Origin: Ridgeia piscesae
Lineage: Eukaryota > Annelida > Polychaeta > Sabellida > Siboglinidae
Reading direction: 5' to 3'
Assembly (NCBI GenBank): GCA_025642075.2
Contig: JAODUO010001721.1
Location: forward strand, 1-64,000
DNA length: 64,000 nucleotides
Numbering within the stretch: position 1 is the first letter of the stretch; each line of letters starts with the position of its first letter. The position numbers and the translations under genes are program-made. A model generated the notes under the pieces. It worked only from the letters and a program-made list of their open reading frames with translations, had not been told where the DNA came from and searched no databases. This document shows, piece after piece, positions 54,760-64,000 of this stretch.

Positions 54760-56480
54760 TAATGTACAAAACGATTGAGCCATGCAGCCCGCAGATCTTC
54801 CAGTGTAACTTTTCCCATCACCACATGGATTATGTGGCTCATCAGCATGGGTAGACGGTTATGTCGGACTTGTGTTCTGTTGCGCAACCTCCAGTTTAAT
54901 CATTGTTTCTCGAAGATGACATCTGTGTTAACAGGGATGCCTGGGACAGAACGTGGCCGATAGTTCCCCGCAAGAGCAGATAACATCAATCGTGATTTCA
55001 TTCCTACAATGAATATAGTGCTTGCATTAAATGATTAGTATTTAGACAACTTTGAAACGTTTTTCTACATGATTATAAACACGTACTAATTTTTTGTAAT
55101 TTCATTTGTTAATCATGTAAGAAGTCATTGTTTTAGTAACCAAACATTAGCCAAATTGGTAACCATAAGTTGACCAGGAATGACATTGACCAGGAATTCC
55201 ACTATCACATTCCACTCCCAATTATCACTTGTTGTTCTAATCTTAATGTTTCACTTTGTATCATGTATATACAGTGACTGTATTTTTATGTATTTTTATA
55301 TTATATTTTAATACATTCAGTGATAATGACGTGTTATTTATTTTATTTTATCAAAAACAGAGAAGTTATTAATTACACAAGTAGCTGTATTCATAAGTGT
55401 ACACAGTAACTGTTTACAGCTGTGTTTTGTCCCCCCATGACACAGTTACTAGGAGTTCATTCAAATGCCATACCTGTATTATCTTAGAAATATGAAGCAA
55501 TCCTGCAATTACTATGTGCTACTTTATACAGCTTGGTGCAATGTGAAGAGAAATGTACAAGCAAGGATTCAAATGCAACTTATCGCAAAAGTCCCCTTGT
55601 CGCAAAAGTCCCCTTGTAGTTATTACTGCTGTCATACCTTCATAGAAGTGCTGTCTCTTGGGGCAGGTAACTCAAACACCTCCACCTGTCCAGTATGACA
55701 GAATTTAGTGAGCTAGGGAATGGCTCCCAGAAAGTGCCCTGCTGTGATGACTGACTTCAGGCAGGGCATTGAATGCTGCTGAACTTTGCTCCAGATACAT
55801 TGTTGTATCTTCTTCCTCAACAATTGCAGCGTGTGCACATGCGTGTGGATGCCACAGTGTGATACAGGAGTGACAATCACTGTTTTCTGTAACAAACAAC
55901 AAAGGAACGTGAAATAATTCATTGCATCATCACCTAATTGGCATTTCATGTGGTTATTCATGTGAGATTACCAGAAAGTGAGAAACACAACCATATTGTG
56001 AGAATGCAGCAGACAATATCAATCAAGTATATGAATTTTCACTCTATAATTATCTAGAATAAAACTTATCTTTTTCCAATTATCACTTACAGGTGACAGT
56101 AGATTTTTAACCAGTGGATACCGACGTCACATCTAAAAAGCTAATAAAACATCAAAATAAACACAACTTGTTGCAGATAAAATGAGTAGTTTAAATGAAG
56201 ATATTGTTTAAAACATGCATGCAGCAACTGTCCATGGATTTCAAACAATCATTGAATTCCACCAGCCATTAAACAGTCATAAATACTGCTACTCGAAGGC
56301 GAAACTAATTTTGAAAGTGGGGTGTCAAACTGCATGCAGAAACTTGATAAAATTATGATAAATATAGTCAGATGTGTATCTCATAATTGGAAACTAACAG
56401 AAAAAATGCAACTAACAAAACTTTGTAAACACTTAATGTTTAAATAACTGGAGCAGTGTAGAGGGAAAAGCTTGGCCAAG
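54760..56480. other. Spacer with possible duplicated minus-strand exon-like blocks
   Basis: Blocks near 54,170-54,240 (inside the preceding intron) and 55,925-56,010 resemble each other (CTAATTGACATTTTCTCTGG versus CTAATTGGCATTTCATGTGG, then GTGAATGCAGGGA versus GTGAGAATGCAG). A minus-strand frame at 55,902-55,705 (VEEEDTTMYLEQSSAAFNAL...) follows the second block but has no recognised motif. Confidence 0.35.
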
Positions 56481-56489
56481 GTTTTAACA

Positions 56490-56572
56490 CCGCAGCACAG
56501 GATTTGAACACGGGTTCTCGTAGTCGAGAGTCTGAAGCTCTACGGCCTCTACCCCTGAGCCATTGCGCTCTA
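56490..56572 (-). other. tRNA-like sequence (SINE head or tRNA pseudogene)
   Basis: Minus strand contains a GGCTCAGGGGTAGAGGCC D-arm-like block (A box) and GTGTTCAAATCC (B-box-like), spaced as in a tRNA. Between them lies a 4-bp stem AGAG/CTCT with a 7-base loop CTTCAGA, then a TCTCG/CGAGA hairpin like a long variable arm. The T stem and acceptor stem do not pair well. It is therefore degenerate and is best read as a tRNA-derived SINE head or pseudogene. Confidence 0.33.
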
Positions 56573-58460
56573 CTGGAATAGGAACATGTGATCTTACACT
56601 AATAAACTCAGAAAATGATGAGCTGATCATAGAGGAACGCAGCGGATCCTATGATCGGAACCATCCCAAGGTATCGTAAGGTAAGGTTACCTCTACGAAT
56701 GCCAGACTGAAAAAAACATTGGAATTTCTATGGTTTTGTAAGTAGAAGTGTCTGTATTAAGCCCAGTGGTCCATCGTCTACCAGCTGTCAATGTATTAAT
56801 AAAACACAAAGTTAGCTCAGTGAACATGTTCATGTATTTATGAAAAAGTGCAGCATATGGGTAACTGGTAGGAGTGGTGGGGATTCATAGATTTAGATGT
56901 TCTCTAAATTCACCCAATGGGTGAGGGTATTAATCGAAATGTGTTTAGCTACGTTCTACATGTAACCTAGCATGCTCATTAGTCATATAGGCAGTTCAAA
57001 TTATTTATTTATTTTGAAATGCTATTTAAAAAATCATTACTTCTATTATATTAAATGACATGTATTCTATGTTTTTGATAGATTAAGGGTATCTGGCTAT
57101 CTAAGCAGGCTAATGGTATACAGCGAATTGTACTACAACAACAACAACAACAACAACATTTATAACAAACTGGTTGGTTTTAAAATGTCCCATATGCAAG
57201 TATGTAGAGCTAGGAGTAGGTACATTGTTACTAAAGTGCCAGATTTAGATAACCTGGGTCAAATCCTGTACTGTGATGTTAATCATCTGGCAGTATCAGT
57301 ACATGGCTATAGACTAGTTTTGTAGGAAAAGTTAAATGTAGTATGGCTGGAAGCTTCGTATATTGATATGGGGTTCAACTGGATACGTCTGTCAGGAAAG
57401 TAAAGTGGTTTGAGAAGTCCTGAGCCTGAGAACTGGATAGTGCAGTATATAGTCTTAATTACAAATAATAATAAAAACTTATCTGATTTGTAAAACATTG
57501 CAGGTGGGAGAATTTTAAACGTCAAACAGCTGAAAGACCTTCTAATTTAATTTTGGACAGTAGTAACAATTATGGAATAAAATTAATTAATCAACTAGTT
57601 ATTGTACTTACTTTAAGATAAAAGTTACTTTTTTCAAGAATCACCAGCTATTATTTTGTGAAACACAACCGAGAGGTAATCAGATCCCAATACTAAGTTT
57701 GCTAAAGAGACACTATTTATAATTATATTATAACTTACTAAAAACATGAAAATGTTCCATGACAGTCATAGAATGAAAAGGCATAGTCCATGGTACTCAT
57801 TTTCGGGGTACTAATAGTGGTGAACCATAACAAAATAAATTAGAAAATTAACACTTCGCCAACATGTTATTTACTATAAATGGTACACGGAATAATCATT
57901 CAAACCCATAGCTAATATATCTACATATTATATACATACATACCTGATTAACAATGAATACAAATAACACATTTGACATGCCCCCTTTGCCGTTTTTGTT
58001 ATGAGCACGCCCCTGCCATCGACATGCAAAAGGCAAAGCCAGTCGTCGACTTTGTTAAAGCCAAAGGAATTTAATTATAATATATCCATATCGACTTCCA
58101 TTTCTGTACTAGGCCTAGCTGTACATAAGCGAACCATTTTGCTGTGTGTCAGTGGCTTGAAGTTGACTGAGACAGAACCTGTAATTTTAGAAACATTTGC
58201 AGGCCGTACAGTAAGGTCGAAACTTGAATTCTTGACCTTATCGAGTGGGCGAAGCATAACTTGTAGCTAGTACACATGACAAACTTCGCATACCACAAAA
58301 TGCGGTTGCTCTGCTGTTTGGTTTCAAAGATGAAATAACACAAAAGTTGTTTGTATATTACAAGATAAGTTAATCTATGTGATAATATGTTGTGTTGTCG
58401 AAAATCCATGCTAAATACACATACAACATACATAAGATGTTATGTTTAATTCAAAGAAAT
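56573..58460. other. No recognisable gene
   Basis: AT-rich sequence with scattered short open frames, the longest 89 codons at 58,001-58,270. No motif, splice-flanked exon or TE end was recognised. Confidence 0.5.
57134..57158. repeat. (CAA)n microsatellite
   Basis: Eight CAA triplets. Confidence 0.9.
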
Positions 58461-58463
58461 AAG

Positions 58464-58682
58464 CGGTGTCGCCTAACCGATACGATTATCAAAACAAACA
58501 TATACATTCAATTTTCAAAATCTTCATAATAATTAAATGTGAGTACTTTCAGGAATACAATTTATTAATACAAGCTTAGGAAAGCGTGCTCTTGCTCATC
58601 GATAACTTGTAACTGTTTTCTTGTGAAAGTTATAGTAACGCAGGACCAAAGGTATTAGCCAAAATAATTAGGGCGACACCAA
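58464..58682. repeat. Possible short inverted-repeat element
   Basis: GCGGTGTCGCCTAACCGATA at the left and, inverted from the right edge, GGTGTCGCCCTAATTATT: about 11 bp of terminal inverted repeat with one indel. The CACCTAACCGATG motif recurs at 58,730-58,742. No convincing target duplication. Confidence 0.35.
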
Positions 58683-58694
58683 ATATCAGGGATA

Positions 58695-58712
58695 GGGCGA
58701 CATTTGTCGCCC
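58695..58712. repeat. Perfect hairpin GGGCGACA-TT-TGTCGCCC
   Basis: Eight-base arms and a two-base gap. It shares its core GGCGACA with the flanking inverted-repeat ends, so it may be part of the same element family. Confidence 0.7.
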
Positions 58713-58750
58713 AAACGACGTCAGAGTGTCACCTAACCGATGGATTTTTG

Positions 58751-58753
<3 letters not shown>

Positions 58754-58783
<30 letters not shown>
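58754..58783. repeat. (TA)n microsatellite
   Basis: About 30 bp of TA alternation, immediately left of the GC-rich island. Confidence 0.95.
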
Positions 58784-58786
<3 letters not shown>

Positions 58787-59103
58787 GACCTTCCTTACAA
58801 CGTCGCTCCTGACGTGTTCAATGTGTGCAAGAACGCCACTGACAACGACCTGTTGCGGCAGCAGTGGCGACGAGCGTGAAGGACGAGTTCGTGTCGGCGG
58901 ATGGCAAGGGCAAGGAGGCGCAGGCGACGAAGGCGGCCCTCGTCTTCTACTGCCGCGCCGTGCACGACGCCGACGAGTGCATCTTCTCCGGCTACCTCGA
59001 CGTGTGCGTCGCTCGCGCCAACACAGCCGACGCCGACGTGCTCGGAGGGGCGATCTCGCTCGTCTTCCTAGACGTTCTCGCCGCCCTGGCCGCGCTCTCA
59101 TAG
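58784..59103 (+). pseudogene. GC-rich coding-like island, unidentified
   Basis: About 320 bp with strongly higher GC than anything nearby and G/C at most third codon positions in one frame. The frame reads EDLPYNVAPDVFNVCKNATD and NDLLRQQW. After a one-base shift it continues SVKDEFVSADGKGKEAQATK, LVFYCRAVHDADECIFSGYL, DVCVARANTADADVLGGAIS to a TAG at 59,101-59,103. Low-complexity Arg-rich frames on the other strand are shadows. I recognise no family. The composition says the fragment came from a GC-rich source: foreign DNA, a horizontally acquired or viral insert, or a GC-rich host gene retrocopy. The sequence does not decide. Confidence 0.45.
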
Positions 59104-61825
59104 CGGCAAAGATGGCCATGACAGGTGAATACAAATAAAAAATTGGGGGCGATGTAGTGGGGCGGGCTAGTACAAAACATTAGTCGTAAAATATTATTTT
59201 CTGTAAAACAATTTCCCCCAAAATTATTTCGTGGGGGTAGGAACATTTATATTTCAGTATAGTTACCCAAGAAAAATATTTTAAAAGTCCACAAACTACT
59301 CGAAGAATTTTCATTCCCCCAATTGCTGGACAAACCATATTTTTTATATTTAATGAAATTTCATTTAAAAAATTGCAACTCCACCCCACTCTTGTAGAAA
59401 AATGTCGAAGATGTTTTTCCTACACGGCAGACTGTATACTACATGTAAATCGCGTAGGATTTCCTACAGAAATATTAGAAGCCTCGGTAAAAACACTGAT
59501 ATCTTTTTCTTTTGCAGTAACGCAGGGGGACACCATAGAGAACAAAATAATAGAGTCGGGACACGTGCTCTCTTGCGTTATTTCCGTATCCGCGCGCCAT
59601 CTAGCGGCGTCGAAGTAAGAAATGTAAACAAACGCACGTGTCAGTATTCGGAGGCAGTTAAATATAAAAAATATGTATCTGCCAACCATGCATTTATCAA
59701 TTGTATAAAGTAAAGGTTTTAAATAATAAGAATAGAGCACATCATGTTTTCGTCCTATTATTTATATTATATTATATTAGGGGAAATTGATATACAACCT
59801 AACTACGAGTGTCCCCATTGTGCTACATAAAACCTGTCTACTTTGAGCCATCGTCATGAATAAACATTTTTCACACCATATAAATTGGACTACGTGTTCT
59901 GGTGCAGACTTGGGCAAACAACAAATATTAACAAATAAATAATTATTGTAAAACCTCATATGGTATGGTGTGCTCGGTAATGACATGTTTCAGCAAAAAA
60001 ACAGCATCCATAAATTGACGGAAAGATATGAATCAATCATCATATGCAGTTTGTGTCAATTTCTTCAGTAATATATCTTTTTCCTAAATTTTGTTTGTGC
60101 TAGAATGTTTATGGGTCCTGTACAAAGTTATTTGAAAATATGATACATCTTTATTATGATCATTAAAAAGTTAAAATATATCATAGCAACTTCTTTCATA
60201 TTGTTTCATTGGGTTATTTTTTGTATTATTCCATTGGATTTTTTTAAAGTTCAGTATACTTTTTTTAACTAAAATCTTGAAGTGTCATACCATGTCATGT
60301 TTCAGTTGAGAGATTCACACTCAATAAAATATTGTCATATCTTAGATGTGTAATCATGTGTAATTGAAAACAGAGGGAAGCAACACATTTGTCAAAAAAC
60401 GTTTTAATCCGTTAATCACAATGCAGTTTACATCAAATACTACATGTATGTACATGTATCTGTACTGAATCAATGTTACAAGGTATAATATTTTATACAA
60501 CAGGTGGTCATGCTGGTGGTCAATACTGGTCATAACAAATACATTTGATTGAATCTTATCAAACTACATGGTAATGTGCACATACATTTTTTTCTTCAAA
60601 ACTAATTCATCTCATTCACGAGTTCTCTACTCCACTCTTGATTTGCTCTACATATATCCAGATTGAACGCGGATCTGCTTTACATATCCTCAGCTATACT
60701 ACTCTACTCTACTGCATTATACTCTACTCGGGTGAGTTGATCTACTCAGTTCTAATATTCAAATCTCAAATCTATTAATCTAACCTCTAACGTATCATCT
60801 GTGGTGCGCGCAAATCTACCACATATGTCAACGGCAGTACAAATACTATTTAAAAATGACTGAATTTGAGTCTTTCGGTTTTTGCGGATTTCTTCGTCTC
60901 TCAGCATGAGATTGTTCCTTTTGATCGTCTGATGCGCACATCCATTTCTGTTTTTCCATGTTGCCAACTATATGCCCACAAGGTGGCGCTGCGTTTCGAA
61001 TGTCACGTAATGATTAAATGGTAGTCCCGTCTCTAGGTTTCCTCTATCGTGGACACCCACATGAAGTCATTGCGCACGTCGTATGGCAGGCTGAATAACA
61101 TCCCATCTGGATCTGGAGCGAACGCCTTTCGATCCCGGCAGAAGATGGTCCTGCATTTGTGAAAATTCCTGGCTTCACACATACAGTCGAGGAAGACGAC
61201 AAGCAATATGCCCACGTACGGCCCCACCTGAAAAGGTACTATACGGTGGGAATCGTAATAAAATTGTAAAAGGTGGAAGGGTACAGAATATCATAACTTA
61301 TGTTATATTTGTGTTATTTCTCAAGTCCAAACAAATTTGGTCGCCCTTTTGAATAAGGTTTCTACACGTGGAACCATAATGCGGTGAGGTTATGGCCGGG
61401 GAAAAAACATTATTTGAATCAACCTAGAGTATCTGCATTGATATTGTCACCAAGAAAAAAATGTTTGGCAATTCAAGTTGTAATATTTTTTTTTCTAAAC
61501 TTAAATCTTTTTAACTGGACGTAAAATGCTGCGACGTTTTTGTAACAAATGCCATATGCCACATATTTTACTAACCATTACTTGCTGGTTTGTTTACTTT
61601 TCCTTTTTTTGGTATACATTGTGAACATTTGTTGTGACAACAGATGAGGAGTTGCATGGTTACATGGGTGAAGGCTTTCTCCGACATTGAGGAGACGACC
61701 CCCGATTTCTGATGACGATGAAGACTTGGAATCGGTCAACACTTCCGGCCCCCAAGCAAAGAAAAGGTCATCATCTGCTAGTGACGATGCTAGTGATGAT
61801 GTCATAAATGGCCGCTTCCGTCACA
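59104..61825. other. Mostly featureless; weak minus-strand exon-like block at 61.03-61.23 kb
   Basis: Minus strand 61,227-61,033 encodes CRTIFCRDRKAFAPDPDGML, SLPYDVRNDFMWVSTIEE with a stop. It reads like real protein but is unassigned. A CTACTCTACTC-rich patch lies at 60,685-60,735. No other feature is recognised. Confidence 0.35.
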
Positions 61826-61942
61826 CATAATAATAATAATAATAGTTTATTTCTTATATAGCGCCCCATCCAGATAATTGTTCTGGGGCGCTTTACAATG
61901 ATTATTCCTAAAATAATGATAATAAAAATACATATTAATAAC

Positions 61943-62056
<114 letters not shown>

Positions 62057-62279
62057 ATACTAAAAAGTTAGTACAATACTACTTTGATAAAATGTGGATA
62101 TGCTAATAAAACAAATATAATACTTTATAATACCGACTTAAACTTGCACAAAACTACACACTGTATTAAAAATGAATAAATAAGTAAAATTGTATAAATA
62201 TGTAGTAGATAAAAATAAAATAGTATATACTAATTAAAATAATAAATAAATTAAAATAAATGTATGAATAGTTGACTGA

Positions 62280-63485
62280 TTAACTGTGATCACAGAGTGT
62301 CAAAAAATAATATGTAAACAGATGCGTCTTGAGTGCTACTTTGAATTGATTCACACTCGTACATTGTCGCACTGCAAGGGGTAGTTGGTTCCATGCCCTT
62401 GGAGCTGCACAAGAGAAGGATCGTTCGCCAATTTTAGTTCGGGAAGTGGGCTGATTAAGTAGTAACTGGTCAGAAGACCGCAGACTGCGTGTCGGGCAGT
62501 AGGGAGAGAGAAGTGCTGATAAGTATGTAGGTGCAAGACCATGGAGGCATTTAAAGGTGAGAAGTAGGGTCTTGAATGTGATGCGACACTTAACAGGAAG
62601 CCAGTGCAACTCCAATAGCATGGGCGTGAGACGGTCTCGTTTCGATCGAATTAGTATAACACGAGCACAAGCATTTTGGACGCGTTGTAGTTTTTCAACT
62701 ACCGCCACTGACAGTCCATTCAGGAGGCTGTTGCAACAGTCAATACGTGATATAACAAGGGCATGCACTAGCTGTTTTGTGTGTCCTTGATATAGATAGC
62801 GACGAATGCTGTGGAGATGGTAGTATGGTGTTCTGGAAATGTTTGTTACGTGTCGCTCAAGGGACATATTGCAATCGAATGTCACTCCCAAATTTCTGGC
62901 GTGCGTGTTGGGTGTCATGTTGGTGTTACCGATTCTTACACTTTCGGGAAGATGGATTTGGGACGGATGATGAGGAACTCTGTTTTGTCGTCGTTCAACT
63001 TCAGCATGTTGGTTTTCATCCACTGACGGATACTGATGACACAGCGTTCCATTTTCCTGATGGCAATCTCGGGTGAAGTGTTGTCGCTTAGGCTGAATTC
63101 TTGGAAAAGTTGAGTGTCGTCGGCGTATAGATGGTAAGTCATGCCATGAAGTTTAAGTATTCACGCAAGAGGGGTCATATAAATCGTGAACAACAGTGGT
63201 CCGAGGACTGACCCTTGCGGGACACATGTCAGCTTGTGTGGTTTTGACTGCTCACCGGCAATCAACACCGTGTATTGTCTGCATGTGTGCAATCAACCTG
63301 TCTGCCACAACTCTCTCAAGTAACTTTGACAGAAAAGACATGTTCGATATAGGTCGATAGCTTTTCAACGTTTCACTGTCAAGACTTGACTTTTTCAAAA
63401 TGGGTGTGATTATAGCAGCTTTCATCTCATCGGGCATTCCGTCTATCAAACACTTGTTGATAATGTTCGTAATTGGTACTGTCAT
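62280..63485 (-). pseudogene. LINE reverse transcriptase, C-terminal half
   Basis: 63,485-63,252: MKAAIITPILKKSS, LKSYRPISNMSFLSKLLERV (RT block). A small deletion removes the QSAY.../DFSAAFD region. 63,142-62,936: MTYHLYADDTQLFQEFSL with the catalytic YADD intact and MKTNMLKLNDDKTEFLIIRP. 63,023-62,280: NARNLGVTFDCNMSLERHVT-like, YHLHSIRRYLYQGHTKQLVH, RIDCCNSLLNGL, ELHWLPVKCRITFK, GLAPTYLSALL, APRAWNQLPLAVRQ, ALKTHLFTYYF. The last 247 codons are open. Two frameshifts and the internal deletion make it non-functional. Confidence 0.87.
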
Positions 63486-63489
63486 GACG

Positions 63490-63704
63490 TCGTGACAGTT
63501 TTACATGCATGGCTATATACAGTGTATGCCGATAAGAAGACTGATAAACCGGCTCCTAAGACCGATTCTGAGGACTTTGCACTTATGTGGGCTCGGGTTT
63601 TGGCGATAAAGATAAATAAAATGGAGGCAGAAATCGTGCCATCCTTTATGTTAAAGGTAGACGGGCTGGCGCTCATAGCGCTTCAGGGAAAATGGGAGGA
63701 CTGA
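63490..63704 (+). other. Possible terminal exon, unassigned (BESS-like spacing)
   Basis: A 70-codon open frame ending DSEDFALMWARVLAIKINKM, EAEIVPSFMLKVDGLALIAL, QGKWED, stop. The DFA..WA..L..K.NKM pattern and the following hydrophobic helix resemble the BESS-type or C-terminal helices found in MADF/transposon-derived regulators. It abuts the truncated LINE end. Could be a real last exon or TE remnant. Confidence 0.3.
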
Positions 63705-64000
63705 ATGGGAACTAAAGACACTGTTGGTTTAGTTTTGTAGAAAGGGTGAGTAGTGTTGGAAGGGGAGTTAATTTTTTTATTCCAATTTGATTAGTGCGCC
63801 GATGTAATAATAACATGAAACTTTGTGTATGTTAGACTATTTTACCAATTTATATTTTGTTTATTCACACAAATATAGTCTATACCTGTTGCAAAGCGCT
63901 ATTTTTTGGCCTTTAAAATGAACATACAGAACACTGGTATATACAAATCTTGTAACTTTGTCAACATCTTATAAAGTAATAAAACATGTTTGCCTTTTAA
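63705..64000. other. No recognisable feature
   Basis: AT-rich sequence to the end of the window. Confidence 0.5.

Noticed and set aside
56490..56572. Selenocysteine tRNA (anticodon-like TCA plus long variable arm)
   Set aside because: The acceptor and T stems do not pair and the D arm is not of tRNA-Sec type; the similarity is limited to the loop.
58733..59138. Arg-rich 133-codon minus frame and Gly/Arg-rich 132-codon plus frame
   Set aside because: Both are shadows of the GC-rich frame (SADGKGKEAQATK...), and low complexity explains their openness.

Overview
This is metazoan genomic DNA: AT-rich and intron-bearing, with almost no intact host coding sequence. It is crowded with transposable elements, microsatellites and minisatellites. 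The mix (CR1/L2-like, RTE-like and Penelope-like retroelements, a Ty3/gypsy remnant, hAT DNA transposons, FLYWCH/MULE-like remnants and TE-associated 'orphan' domain families) is what I would expect from an aquatic invertebrate or early-branching chordate. The sequence does not let me name a species. No rRNA, prokaryotic operon, CRISPR array or confidently intact host gene was found.

Layout. 0-1.1 kb: simple repeats and a decayed minus-strand FLYWCH/MULE-type transposase carrying a 24-bp minisatellite. 1.7-6.1 kb: a hAT-type MITE interrupted by a 4.08-kb Tol2-like hAT transposon with terminal repeats, a perfect 8-bp target duplication, and four exons that join into one 641-codon reading frame. 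6.2-9.7 kb: a LINE 3' fragment, a possible non-autonomous hAT, another MITE, and 20-bp and 35-bp minisatellites. 9.7-13.2 kb: a LINE with SGNH esterase, endonuclease and reverse transcriptase arranged in one direction. 13.7-16.0 kb: a duplicated, MITE-interrupted remnant of an uncharacterised family with a HEEADTR motif. 16.0-17.1 kb: a LINE with another LINE nested inside it. 18.07-23.77 kb: four and a third tandem units of about 1.31 kb, organised as a 2.63-kb A-B-A-B higher-order repeat. Four units carry the same MITE and the fifth keeps the empty target site.

24.8-26.5 kb holds unrecognised minus-strand coding remnants. 27.1-35.5 kb contains three decayed LINEs (one L2/CR1-like, one RTE-like, one almost complete) plus the GIY-YIG part of a Penelope-like element. 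35.5-40.4 kb is mostly unremarkable, with the reverse-transcriptase part of a Penelope-like element at 38.5-39.2 kb. 40.39-42.56 kb is a 40-bp minisatellite with about 54 copies, open in all three forward frames. 42.6-46.2 kb holds gypsy and LINE fragments. 46.6-48.0 kb is a 44-bp minisatellite of about 32 copies with an internal palindrome.

52.7-54.75 kb contains a three-exon plus-strand gene or pseudogene of the cysteine-rich P2X7-cytoplasmic-domain-like family. 58.79-59.10 kb is an isolated GC-rich coding-like island. 61.8-63.5 kb is the 3' half of another CR1/L2-like LINE.

Almost every coding signal belongs to a mobile element, so the genes do not form a pathway. Their interest lies in nesting order, target-site duplications, empty sites and amplification history, which allow relative dating. 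The Tol2-like hAT is the best candidate for a functional gene.
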